The notes under the pieces were generated by a model. It made no database searches. It was given only the letters and a program-made list of their open reading frames with translations, and was not told the DNA's origin. Position numbers and translations under genes: made by a program. A stretch of DNA of 64,000 nt from Fremontodendron californicum (Eukaryota; Streptophyta; Magnoliopsida; Malvales; Malvaceae): NCBI GenBank assembly GCA_030761205.1, contig JAULJL010000001.1:35535145-35599144 (forward strand), given 5' to 3'. Below, in pieces: positions 35,757 to 46,616 of this stretch (the first letter of the stretch is position 1; the number at the start of each line of letters is the position of its first letter).

Positions 35757-36179
35757 TCCGACGAAATTCGTAAATTCTCTAAGACAAAACTTTCCTTCAA
35801 AAATAATGTCAAGAACCTTACCTTGAATCCAAAAGGATGTGTTATTTTCTCACAAATTAAAATCCAAATTGAAATTCTTGTCCAAATTGTGCTGAGTATC
35901 TGCAATATTTCTTTCTTGAATTGCAATGCAATGCAATGCAATGCCATGAATGAAATGCGGATGCCTATCACGCAATGGATGTTATGAATGCACTCTATGA
36001 ATGATATCAACTCTCTGAATCTCTAATCAAGATAGAAAGTTCTCCAGCTCATTATTCATCTTCCATCTGTACTTGGCTTAAAATTGATAGATTGAATCTT
36101 ACTGTCTCTAAATTTGTTTCAACCTAAAGATTTTTCTTCTCAACCCAACTTTGAAAATTTTCACTTTAAAGACAAACTT

Positions 36180-36835
36180 AAAAATAACTTGAAAATAAAG
36201 GATTCACACCAAAATACGAGATTTCTCACCTAAATTAGGGATTCTCACTCAAACTAAAAGGATTCGCACCCAAAATAAAGATTCTCACTAAGCTAAAGGA
36301 TTCGCACCCAGAATAAGGAAATAAGGGATTCACACCCAAAATAAGGATTCTCACTTAACTAAAGGTTTCACACTAAGCTAAGGATTCACACTAAATTAAC
36401 GATTCACACCAAACTAAGGATTCTCACTTAAGTTAAAGAAATAAGGGATTCACACCCAAAAAAAATATTCTCACTAAACTAAAGGATTCTCACTAAGCTA
36501 AGGATTCACAATAAATTAAGGATTCACAATAAACTAAGGATTCTCACTTAAGATAAGGATTCATACTTAACTAAGGATCCTCACTTAAGCTAAGGATTCA
36601 CACTTAAATTAAGGATTCTCACTTAAATAGAGATTCACACTAAACTAAGGATTCTCACTTAGCTAAGGATTCACACCAAACTAAGGATTCTCACTTAAGC
36701 TAAGGATTCACACTTAACTAAGGATTCTCACTTAAACTAAGGATTCACACTTAAACTAAGGATTCTCACTTAAATAGAGATTCACACTAAACTAAAGATT
36801 CCCACTTAGCTAAGAATTCACACTAAAATATTCTC
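36180..36835. repeat. Tandem array, ~18-20-bp unit
   Basis: Roughly thirty units alternate AAGGATTCTCACTTAA and AAGGATTCACACTAAA. The array is non-coding and lies in the element's internal region. Confidence 0.8.
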
Positions 36836-39440
36836 ATCTTTGATTAAATAAATGTAATCTTAAAAAACCTTACCTTTGAAAAACAATTCATCTTGAAAAT
36901 TTGAAATTAAGATTCTCATCTTAAAAATTCTCAGTTCTATCAAGGTCTAAACCCATCTCCTTAACCAAGGTGCAAAATCTAAAAGAATTTTCCTCAATCG
37001 AGGAACCAAAAATTTCACCTCAATCGAGGTTCAAGAATTTCAATTTGAACAAGCTTTATCATAATATTTCTCATATGTTAAATGCGTGAAATAAATGACA
37101 TCATGCAATGCAGGAAACACAAATGTCATGAATGCAATGGATATCATGAACGCAATGCATGAAAATCATCATATCTCTCCAATCGTGGTAACAAAATGGT
37201 TCTCAAGCTCATTATTTCATCTTTGTATCATTTTCAGACATGTAGCTTCAAAACTAGCTAACAAGTTCCATCCACCAGTCTAATCCTTTGCCGATTTTAT
37301 ATTTTCTCAAATGCATCATTTGTCCATTTTCAAAGTGTATATTTCAAGCCCATGTGTCTACATTTCAAACCTTTATGGTTCTCATCATTGTTTCATTTTG
37401 TCCCAGAACATCATTTTTAATTTAAAAAGAAAAAAAAAATAATGCATGAATCTTTTATGTTCAGTATTTCAACTTATCAATCATCATTCCAATTCTATAA
37501 CAAATATAATGCATCAATATTTCCTCTATGGGTATGCAAAGTTGGAAACAAAGAATGGCAATGAACAAAATGAATCGAAAAAAAAGGGTCTTTATCATTG
37601 AAGGGAAAAGAACAAATTTGTCAAAAGATAATAGGCGAATCAAAGAATTATACAAGGGATATTTGGATGGGATATCAACATCTCCAAATAATGAATATGT
37701 TGACAATCCATGATTCACTTTCAAAAATCAATCCAATCGGTGTTCTTGATCTTTTTGAGTTGTGTCAAACCAAACCATGCCACCAATGAAATCTTCAAAC
37801 TGACTTTCATTATACCTAAGCCGCCCTTTCAGGTTTTCAACTTAGATATTCTTCTATGACTCAAACTGCCCTATTCGGGTTTTCAAAATTTTTTTCTTCT
37901 TTCTTTCTTTCTTTTTCTTTTCTTTTTTCATCATTTTTTTTTCTTTCAAAGAAACATTTCTCCATAGTATTAGGCAAATCATCTTCATTTGTCTTTCTTA
38001 AAATAATGCTTCACTCGGAAAAGCTTTTCTTTTCATAATAACTCCACAAATAGTTGTGTACTCTCTCCAATGGCCATGTGACTTAAGAGCAATTTCTTCA
38101 AAACTAATCCTTTCTCAAAGTATCAAGAACAAACTTTCTTCATCATGTGTTCATCTCAATCTTCTCGGAGGCAATTGAGCCTATCAAAGTGCAACAAGCC
38201 TTTTCCTTATTCTTCGGAGCTGTCTTCATGCATCTAAGCTTCATTGTCTCTTGATAATACCACAAGCATGTCCTAATTCGATACGTGATTTCCAATTCAA
38301 ACATTCACATTTGATCAAAATGGACTTTTAAAGCTTGTAATATAAGCCAGGGTTTTGGGGTTATGAAAGAATGGATAAAATAGGCTCAAACATGTGTTTA
38401 AGGGTTGCAAACCAAGGATCATTTTCATCTCAAAACACTTCATATCTTTCTTTTCATTTCTAAAATAACCGAGCCATGGATCATTTTTTTTCAATGAGAA
38501 TTTTCAAAACTTTTCACATCTTTCTTTTCATTTTTTTTCTTTTGCTTTTTTCTCGCTTTTTGCCTTTTTTTTGTTGCCTTTTGTTTTTTTCTTTCTTGCT
38601 ATTTTTTTCTTTATCACAAATAGTTCAAAATTTTAGAACTCCATCCATCTCATCATTGCCTTCATGACATAAGACATTCTTTACATGGTGTAGAAATATG
38701 ATCCAATCATTCATTCTCTTCTAGAAAGATATTTTTTTCGTACTTGCCCCCCGGTGTGGAGGGTGATCCTTGGTCAAGGTTCATTCAAAAAAGAAATCAA
38801 TAGGCTCAAAGGGGGTAGCAAAGGATAATTTCTCATTTTGTGAAAGGAATATGAAAGATAGCCATTATCATCTCAAATGTGAATATTTTCATCAAAGAAC
38901 ATTTATTGAAAATGACAAGATTATAGAAATTCACTACAAGGAATCCACATACTCGTAAGGGAATTCAACAGCCATTCGATATGCTTGTGAAGCAATTCTA
39001 ATAATTTTCTTCCAATCATGTCAAAACTGCATATCAATTTTCCCTTTTTTTTTTACCACAGTAATCTCAACAAATCAAGTGGCAAAGTATGGACATATAT
39101 GTTCAAGTTCACCAATACGGATATAACTTTCAAAATTGAATCCCAGATTATTGCCATGATTGTCACCACATTCATTACTTGGAAACTTGACATTGGTGAA
39201 ATTGAAACGGTAGGCAAAAGGAAGAAATAATAAATGAAAGAGGAAATGAAAATGCATCAAACTTGCCAATTCATTGAAATGATGAAAAATAAATCAAGTC
39301 TAAACATAAAAAGATTCACCTACATTACTTTAAAAGACAAAAAAGAGTTCAAGGATAATCAACAGTTTCAGTTCTTCATTTTAAACCTCATCACCATTAT
39401 GCTCCCGTGTAGATGGGCCAGCACTAACATTTGATTCCCC
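36836..39440. other. Internal region of the gypsy element without recognisable coding sequence
   Basis: This is the place where pol would lie in an autonomous element. Only short frames and low-complexity TTTC tracts (about 37890-37940, 38510-38610) are seen. A CTTGCCCCCCGGTGTGGAGG block near 38743 stands out by composition. I see no protease, RT, RNase H or integrase motif on either strand. Confidence 0.6.
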
Positions 39441-40745
39441 TTACTTGTAAAAATTCAACAAGCCCATATTGATAAAACTTTGCACCTTATGTGTAAAAGC
39501 CAGGCAAGTTTCTATAGAATGACCAGAATTCCCAGAATGATATTCACATCGAGCATCTGCATCATACCACTTAGGGAAAGGAGGTTTCAACGATTCCAAG
39601 TGAACAGGTGCAACAAGTTGATTTTCAATGAGACGTACGAATAAATCAGTGTAGGACATCGGAATTGGGTCAATACGGGTTCTCTCTCGGTTATTTCGAG
39701 GTCCTCTCTGATTACTCATTGGGGGTCTAGGTTGAGCTAAATGTCTAGCTGTAGGGCTAGACATAGGAATAGGTGTTTGAGGATAAAAGTTCGATTGGAA
39801 AGTTGATGGTGCTGATGGATAAGGACGGTACACCGGGTATGGATAGTATGGGGAGACACCTCCTACTTGTTGCCTTCCATAAGTCATAGCCTGAACATCT
39901 CTTTCATTCATTTTAAATGCCCTATTTTTTTTCCCATCAGACGTTTCCTTGGCTTCAAGCTTCCTACTCTTTATAGCATTCTCAATTATCTCCCTGGAGA
40001 TTACCATGTCTGTAAAATTCTTTGTGGCATTCCCAATTATTCTTTCATAATAGGGTGCTTTGAGAGTACTAACAAACAAGACTGTAGTTTCTTTCTCAGT
40101 GAGGGGTGGTTGGACTTTGGCAGCAACGTCTCTCCATCTTTGCCCATATTCCTTGAAATTTTCAATGGATTTCTTCTCCATGTTTTGTAGAGATAATAGA
40201 TCAGGAGCTATGTCAACAATGTGCTTATACTGATTGATGAAAGCTTTGGCTAACTCCTTCCAATTGCGAACCCGATTCTTATCAAGCTGAACATACCACC
40301 TGACGGCGGAACCGTTAAGACTATCCTGAAAGACATGGATGAGCAATTTGTCATCCTTAGTATGAGCAGCCATCTTCTGACAGTATATGGTGATGTGAGA
40401 TATGGGGCACTTGGCCCCGTCAAAATTTTCAAAATCGGGCATTTTGAACTTAGGCAAAATCACAACGTCTGGTACCAAACAGAGCCCTTCAGCGTCCATG
40501 GAACCATAGAAATCTAAACCCTCAACAGCCCAGAGTCTTTCTTCAATCAGGTTCATCTTACGAGACTCAATCTCTTCAACTACCTTCAACCTTTCTTGCT
40601 CTTTGGGATTATCTAAGTCTGGAACTTGGATAGGATCTGTCTTTGCCCCAAACACAAAAATGGTGTATCTTGAGAATTGGTATGGAGTAGCTGATGATGT
40701 CACTGGCATCCCAGTTTGAGCTTGGAATTGATTTAAACCAGGCAT
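39441..40745 (-). CDS. Retrotransposon gag protein (Ty3/gypsy), 434-aa open part
   Basis: This is a capsid/nucleocapsid protein of the gag-only element. The retrotransposon gag core lies at about residues 95-245, with KMPDFENFDGAKCPISHI, HVFQDSLNGSAVRWYVQLD, and LSLQNMEKKSIENFKEYGQR followed by WRD. A Pro/Tyr-rich linker follows (about 290-345). The C-terminus carries CEYHSGNSGHSIETC (about 404-418), a CxxH-type zinc-knuckle variant usual in this gag family, and ends at NMGLLNFYK. The natural gag seems to begin upstream: in the same frame up to about 40985 there is a coiled coil (VKAMAEEQVARMNEIEKAQ), cut off by a TAG codon just before SPDDED and another stop further up. So the ORF start at 40745 may be an internal Met of a slightly damaged gag. 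Confidence 0.85.
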   Translation of the reverse strand: MPGLNQFQAQTGMPVTSSATPYQFSRYTIFVFGAKTDPIQVPDLDNPKEQERLKVVEEIESRKMNLIEERLWAVEGLDFYGSMDAEGLCLVPDVVILPKFKMPDFENFDGAKCPISHITIYCQKMAAHTKDDKLLIHVFQDSLNGSAVRWYVQLDKNRVRNWKELAKAFINQYKHIVDIAPDLLSLQNMEKKSIENFKEYGQRWRDVAAKVQPPLTEKETTVLFVSTLKAPYYERIIGNATKNFTDMVISREIIENAIKSRKLEAKETSDGKKNRAFKMNERDVQAMTYGRQQVGGVSPYYPYPVYRPYPSAPSTFQSNFYPQTPIPMSSPTARHLAQPRPPMSNQRGPRNNRERTRIDPIPMSYTDLFVRLIENQLVAPVHLESLKPPFPKWYDADARCEYHSGNSGHSIETCLAFTHKVQSFINMGLLNFYK

Positions 40746-41139
40746 ATTTGTAGGATCTTCATCATCTGGTGACTAATTCTGCTTGTTCAAATTCATCATC
40801 AGATCCATCATCTTGGCCAACTGTTCTTTCATTTCATCCTGTGCCTTTTCTATTTCGTTCATCCTAGCAACCTGTTCCTCTGCCATTGCTTTAACCCGTG
40901 AACGAATCCTAGCAGCCTGTTATTCTGTCATTGCTTTAACCCGTGTACGAATGTTGTAGGAATGCTCCCAAGATCTTTGATTTCTTGAGCTATCCTTGAA
41001 CCCTTCATTACCACAATTTAAAATTTAGGACTCAACTGCTTTCATGAAATGCACATGTATGATGCAAATAAATAAAAGAATGAAGTTAGTTTAAATGACA
41101 GTACCAAAAAATTTCACAAAGTTTAACAGTAACATTACG

Positions 41140-41490
41140 AAAAATGTATGCATGAGCATTATGAAAAATGTACATGGTGAATGCATGAGCATTATGAAAA
41201 ATTTACATGATGAATGCATGAGCATTGTGAAAAATGTACATGATAAATGCATGAGCATGGTTAAGAATGTACATGGTAAATGCATGAGCATGGTTAAAAA
41301 TGTACATGGTAAATGTATGAGCGTCATGAGCATGGTTAAAAATGTACATGGTAAATGCATGAGCATGGTTAAGAATGTATATGGTAAATGTATGAGCATG
41401 GTTAAAAAATGTAAATGGTAAATGCATGAGCATGGTTAAAAATGTACATGGTAAATGCATGAGCATGGTTAAAAAATGTACATGGTAAAT
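41140..41490. repeat. 33-bp tandem array in the gag leader, open in frames on both strands
   Basis: About ten units of a 33-bp repeat (ATGCATGAGCATGGTTAA plus AAATGTACATGGTAA) lie between PBS and gag. Because the unit is a multiple of three, periodic open frames exist on both strands (for example plus 41095-41421, minus 41091-41399). These are by-products and not genes. Confidence 0.85.
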
Positions 41491-42286
41491 GCAAGATGAA
41501 AATATCTAAATGATGAAGTTATGACATACACAATGATTTTACAAAGCTTGACACAAAGATTAAGTATAAATTACGTCGAATAAAAACACAAGTGATATTC
41601 ACAACAATTTTAACAAGAAAATGTGAGAATGAAGAAAAATAAAAAATACAAGGACATTTCTTCATGTGTCCTATTTCGGGTTATTCTCTATGAAACAGGT
41701 GGATATGGCTCTAACTTAGGCTGGCTTCTTAAGTGTTATTTATATGCTGGGCTTTAAGATATTGGACATCTAAAAGGTCCCCAAGTTGCTCCTTAACTTC
41801 ATCCATGTAGGATGAGTAAGGCACCCCATTATAGGCTCCAACCGAAATGGTTCAATTCGGGTGAATATTTTCCAAAGCCACTGCGGAGGTTATTACCTCA
41901 CAAAAGTTTTGGTACTTTACACTCTGAGGGGGTTTCGCTAGCCTACATGGAGGTTATTACCTCACGAAGGCGTAGTTACTTTACCCCCTCCTAAAAGGAC
42001 AAGCCCAGGTATAGGGCTTATGTTTATGCCAGTGTGGTGTGTGAGAAAGGAATATGCCAAACCTTTGACTCATGAAAGTACCTGAAAAATAATAAACTAA
42101 GAAAAAGTTAAAAAATGTTAGGAACAAACCTTGACTTACAAAAAATACCTTGACTCAGAAAAATACCTGGAAAAAAAAAATAAAATAAAAACGTTAGAAA
42201 TCCAATAAAACAATTAAAAAAAATTAAGACCAAAATTCAAGACCAAAAGATAACATGTGACTAATCTATGGCTCAACTCTCTAATG

Positions 42287-42304
42287 TCCCCAGCGGAGTC
42301 GCCA
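42287..42304 (-). other. Primer binding site, probably tRNA-Arg type
   Basis: The minus strand reads TGGCGACTCCGCTGGGGA three bases from the 5' LTR end. The plus strand therefore shows a tRNA 3' end with CCA (TCCCCAGCGGAGTCGCCA). From memory this matches plant tRNA-Arg species whose acceptor begins GACTCC. It differs from the iMet PBS of the two copia elements and of the gypsy element at 1-2816. Confidence 0.75.
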
Positions 42305-42307
42305 AAC

Positions 42308-44467
42308 TGTCATAACGTACTAAATGCAAATTTAGCTTGCTAGACATAAACATGGAGTCGTTACTAATCATCTAACTAGGTGTGATTAGTCACCTTTATG
42401 AATCCATCCTTTTTAAAGTTATCCTAAGCTTGACTAAGATACCTTAAAAAGAATAGGTTTCGATCTACTTTTCAAAAATAGTTCCAGGAGTTCGGTTAGA
42501 TGCAGGGAAGGATGAGCACCACAGCAATGCCTATCATAAAGATAGTGCCACATTAGTCACATATTAGGTCTTAAAAGTCTTAATTAATCTACCAAGTAAA
42601 TATTTATCATGCCAACTAATCTAAAATAAAAATATATCATATTTATCATGCAAAACAAAAAAAATCATACCATATAAAATCCTAAAGCATGCAAAATTAT
42701 CTAAAATCAAAATCCAAAGTCGTGCAATAGTCTAATAATCATAAAAATCATATCCTAAATCATGCAAAATCATCTAAAAAAATATCATAATAATCCTAAT
42801 CATGCAATATCTAAAAAAAAAAAAATCATAATAATCCTAATCATGCAATATCTAAAAAAAATAAAAATAAAAATCATAATAATCCTAATCATGCAATATC
42901 TAAAAAAAAATCACAATAATTCTAATCATGCAATATCTAAAAAAATAAAAATAAATATCACAAATATATAAAAAAAAAACCCCTAAATCATGTAAACCAA
43001 GAATATAATTAATCTCAAAATTATACCTGCAAAAAAAAAAAAAAAACTAAAAATGAAATTAGTCCAAAATAAAATAAATGAATAACAATATAGTTAAATT
43101 AAATGAAAATAGAAAAAACATAAAAAAGAAATAAAGAAAAACAGCAAAACAGAAAAATAATAAAATAATAAAAATAATCATAGAATATTACAAAAATAAA
43201 TTAATCAAATAATTAAATTAATCTAAATCTGAAACATGAAATAAAATAATGTTAGTAATATAAAATAAATCATATATAATAATAATAAAATAAAAATATC
43301 ATCCAAACATATTATCATAAAACAAATTAATTATCTAATCATATAATTAAAAAGAATCATCTAATAATAATATAATTATCATCATATAATCATCATCATG
43401 TAATAGATATGTAATTATCATATAATTAAAACAATAATCATATCATCATTATCAATCAATTATGCAATCATCATGCAAATCATCATCATATCCAATCATG
43501 CCATCAATTATGCATTCATCATGCAAATAACAATTTAAAATAAATAAAAAGTATATATATCAAAAACCAAAACGTAAAGAATGAAACAGAATGAAAACAA
43601 AATTACAAAATCCTTGAGAATCTCACCAAACATAAGTGTGGAGTCATAAAACAATTTGCAGTTTTAATGCCGTCCTTCACATACCTCACAGCAGCAACAG
43701 TTCCAACCTCCATTGTGGTCCAATGCATATCAATGTTATCTACCCTGTTCATGAGCAAGGCATCAATTGTAGTTTCTCGGCTGGGCTTCCACCAAGGCCC
43801 ATTGTACGTACCATCATACCTCAACTCCTCGCAAGCAGAACAACCTTCCACCACCGTATCAACAACATTGAACCCCTTATCAACTGCTTCCCACGCAACT
43901 CTCACAGCCTCCAAGAAAGGCCATATGCTCACCACTATTGGGTACTTCCCTGAATCCTCAACCCCTTTTTGTCTTGTCACCTGTAAAAAAAACTTTCTCC
44001 TTTTCTCAAATCTCAAGAACACTAATGAATGCTCTTCAAGAACCCAAAATCCGGCCGCTTCCTCCGCCCTGTTTGCCGAATTTGTGCTGTGTATTCTCTA
44101 TTGATTGTATCATGAAATTGTGTTGAGATTCCCCTGTTGCTGTTTTTAATCATTTGGGCCCTCCTTCCCAGTGTTATTTGCTATTGAATTTATAGAAAGA
44201 ATAAAGAGGAGTCGTAATTCAATCGGGTATAAAGTTTTAATTCATTTAGGTTTTGAAATCTAATATGATAAAAAGTTCCTTTCATCTTCAAAAGTCAATC
44301 TTGATATGAGGGAGAGATCAAGTTCAATCCAAACTAATCTTTTTATCATTTCTCTTTTTTTTTTCTTCCCTTTTTTTAATAATTCCGAAAAATGAAAGAA
44401 AAAATAGAATTAAACAATTAATTAATTAAAAATAAAAATATAATCCTGGTAAAATTTGGTGTCTACA
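42308..44467 (-). repeat. 5' LTR of the gag-only gypsy element (2160 bp)
   Basis: Partner of 33088-35284. The first ~220 bp (plus-strand order) differ at roughly one position in nine, mostly transitions. The rest, including the captured gene piece, is clearly closer (a few percent by eye). It has the same layout of AT-rich arrays. Confidence 0.9.
43635..43982 (-). pseudogene. Captured glycosylasparaginase (L-asparaginase 3-like) fragment in the 5' LTR
   Basis: The minus-strand frame of 139 aa (43603-44022) contains GKYPIVVSIWPFLEAVRVAW, then EAVDKGFNVVDTVVEGCSAC, then LRYDGT, ETTIDALLMN and TMEVGTVAAVRYVKDGIK. These are the N-terminal features of plant glycosylasparaginase, whose precursor is cut before the Thr of the TMEVGAVA motif. 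A 3' splice-site-like TTTTTTTTACAG precedes the homologous part, suggesting capture from genomic DNA. The GGSPDEN loop of the family is destroyed here (PWWKPSRE). The catalytic domain beyond KTAN is absent. Because both LTRs carry it, the capture predates this insertion. Confidence 0.8.
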
Positions 44468-44617
44468 ATTTTGATTTCATGGAAGAATTGATTTTCCCAC
44501 TGGAATACAAGCTGAGATGTGAGGTCTCCACGAAATGGTTTGCTATTGGATTAGCAAAAGAAAAATGAGTCAACCTGGATGAAGAAGTTGAACTGGATGC
44601 CATTCTTTGTGATTGAG
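44468..44617. other. Sequence between the gypsy LTR and the copia target site
   Basis: 150 bp of GC-richer sequence with an open frame (ISWKN-like/DFMEELIFPLEYKLRCE) lies here. It is unlike the AT-rich repeats on the other side of the gypsy element. It may be a remnant of a gene or LINE, but nothing was recognised. Confidence 0.3.
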
Positions 44618-45146
44618 TGTTGTGCGGAAGCGAATTGATATTACCAAAACCGATTTAAACACACTGAAAAAACACCGATATTTTACGTGGTTCGGCAACT
44701 GTGCCTACGTCCACGGGAGGAGGAGCTTGAAGCTTTGTATTAATAGAGTTTAGAGTACAAACATATACAGAATTCAAGGTGCTACACAAGCACTGAACTC
44801 ACAACTCAACACAATACCGAATTACTCTATAAACACAGAGTATTTGCTTCAACAATTTAGCTCTAACACATACTCAACTCTACTCTACTCACTCATTTTC
44901 TCTCTTACTCTACATGGCTATTTATAGCCATAATATCAAGGTGTGAACACTAAGCAAGTGGCAGCCACCATAGCCACCTTCCACCACCTATCTTGGTGTG
45001 AACACATTGCAAGTGGTAGCCACCATAGCCACCATCCATTTGCAAGTGGTAGCTTCCATTATTGGTGGTGCAAGTGGTGCAAGTGGTAGCTACATTATTG
45101 GTGCTAAGCCACCAAATGTGACTTTGAGCCATACCATATTCCAACA
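44618..45146 (-). repeat. 3' LTR of the young copia element (529 bp)
   Basis: It contains a TATA-like GGCTATTTATAGCC palindrome (about 44927-44940) and short tandem AAGTGGTAGCCACCATAGCC units near the end. One extra GGTGCAAGT unit (9 bp) distinguishes it from the other LTR. Confidence 0.9.
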
Positions 45147-45163
45147 ATCTCCACCTTGGCGAG
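45147..45163 (-). other. Polypurine tract of the young copia element
   Basis: On the minus strand GCCAAGGTGGAGAT directly precedes the 3' LTR start TGTTGGAATA. This is the usual copia arrangement. Confidence 0.75.
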
Positions 45164-46616
45164 AATCCACAGAGAGAATTCACAGATCAGAGCTTCCTCC
45201 TTTCTCCTTCAAATGTACACACCATTACTCACATATCAGGGCACCTACTGCATTGGCATGATTCATCAATGCACTGAGCCTGAGTCAATTTTTCTGTCTA
45301 CTTCCCAGGAATTTTCTTAGCTTCTCCAAGATCATCTCGAACTCTGAGCTCAGTTGAGCCTTCAGCCTGTCGATCTCCACCTTGCCTTTTTCAACAGATA
45401 GACAAATGATCCATCTTGAAGTTTCCGGAAATAAACACAGTGATCAAATTGACTGTGTGTGTACTTTTCATCCTGTCATGAAACAGTCCAACCGTTTGTA
45501 CAGCTGTCACGGGATTGTTTCAGACCATACAGTGATCGGTTCAACTTGCTTTTGTAATCTCTGCGACCGGGGACTCCAGAACCATCTGGTTGAGTCATAC
45601 AAATTTCCTCCTCTACGGAACCATGGAGGAATGCAGTTTTTACATCAAGTTGAACTATCTCTAGGTTATACAGTGCTACTAAAGCCAATAAGATCCGAAT
45701 AGATGCATGCTTAACAACAGGTGAAAATACCTCATTGTAGTCTATTCCTTTCTTTTTGAGCCTAACCTTTGGCTACCAATCTGGCTTTGTATCTAATGCT
45801 GTCTTTGCCGGTAGCACCCTCCTTTTTGGCAAAGACCCATTTGCACTCAATTGATCTTTTGAGTGTTGGAAGTGGAACCAACTTCCAAGTCTGATCGCCT
45901 CCTTCCACTGGGCATGCACAAGGCTGTTTACAGCTTCTTTGTAATTGATCAGAACATCATCATCAATTACTGGAAGGGCGTATGCCACCATGTCTGTGTA
46001 TCGAGCAGGTTTCCGAATATGTCTATTCGGTCTACTGGTGACAACTGATTCAAGTTGCTGAAAGATTTCTGGTGATGACTCCTCCACTTCAGTTTAAGGT
46101 GTCATCAGATTCTGGTTCAGATTCATCTGAATTTTGACCAGCATCTTCTGATTCAAACTCCACCTGCTTTAGAGAATCTTGGTTCACATTCTCTGGAGTT
46201 GACAGTTTCAGCATTACAGATTCGTCAAAGGCAACATCTCGGCTTACGATGACTTTCTTTGACTCAAGGTTCCACAATCGGACTGCTTTTACTCCTTCAC
46301 TAAAGCCCATGAAGACAGCTTTCTTGGCTCTAGGATCCAGTTTTGCATCCGTAACTACGAAGCCGATCATATTCAATGGCAGAATATCCGGACTACACCT
46401 CTATGGGAGTCTTCCCATTAATTGCGGTGGAGGTTAGTCTGTTGATAATGTGGGAGGCGAACAATAAAGCCTCCGCCCAAAATGCTTTGCTCAAGCTCGA
46501 CTGGGATAACATGCAGCGAACTTTATCAACCAAAGTTCGGTTCATCCTTTCTGCAACTCCATTCTGCTGGGGAGTGCTAGGAACAGTGAAGTGTCGGATT
46601 ATCCCATCATTCTGTG
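45164..46616 (-). pseudogene. Truncated copia integrase-end and reverse transcriptase
   Basis: Minus strand, several frames. First comes the last part of the integrase core, starting NDGIIRHFTVPSTPQQNGVA and continuing through ERMNRTL to an in-frame stop after TPIEV. The integrase C-terminus follows (46089-46376; KKAVFMGFSEGVKAVRLWN), then a linker (45773-46087) and RT start (CKWVFAKKEGATG, RYKARLVAKG). RT continues at 45476-45688 (LVALYNLEIVQLDVKTAFLH, LNRSLYGLKQS) to a DGSFVYLL-like end near 45400. There the sequence jumps to KVEIDRLKAQLSSEFEM, skipping the YVDD box. RNase H is reduced to a few residues before the PPT. Confidence 0.85.

Larger units (their letters stand above)
33088..44467 (-). 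mobile_element. Non-autonomous Ty3/gypsy element with gag only (TR-GAG-like), 11.4 kb
   Basis: Two direct ~2.2-kb LTRs (33088-35284 and 42308-44467), each TG...CA on its own strand, enclose a PBS (42287-42304), an untranslated leader, one gag (39441-40745) and a polypurine tract (about 35285-35303). About 4.1 kb between gag and the 3' LTR holds tandem repeats and no protease, RT, RNase H or integrase that I could find. This is the layout of terminal-repeat elements carrying only gag. Flanks read ATTTG on the left and ATTTT on the right, an imperfect target duplication. The element is nested next to Helitron-like repeats and 150 bp from the young copia. Confidence 0.85.

Noticed and set aside
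36180..36835. Short regularly spaced repeats resembling a CRISPR array
   Set aside because: Units are contiguous and degenerate without unique spacers, inside a plant retrotransposon. It is a tandem array and not CRISPR.
41091..41466. Repetitive open frames on both strands
   Set aside because: They follow from the 33-bp tandem unit and carry no protein signature.
42287..42304. Fragment of a tRNA gene
   Set aside because: Only the 3' end with CCA is present, at the exact position of the primer binding site. Nuclear tRNA genes do not encode CCA.
43667..44104. 145-aa plus-strand open frame in the gypsy LTR (and its twin at 34472-34940)
   Set aside because: It is the antisense of the captured glycosylasparaginase fragment. 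The recognisable motifs are on the minus strand.
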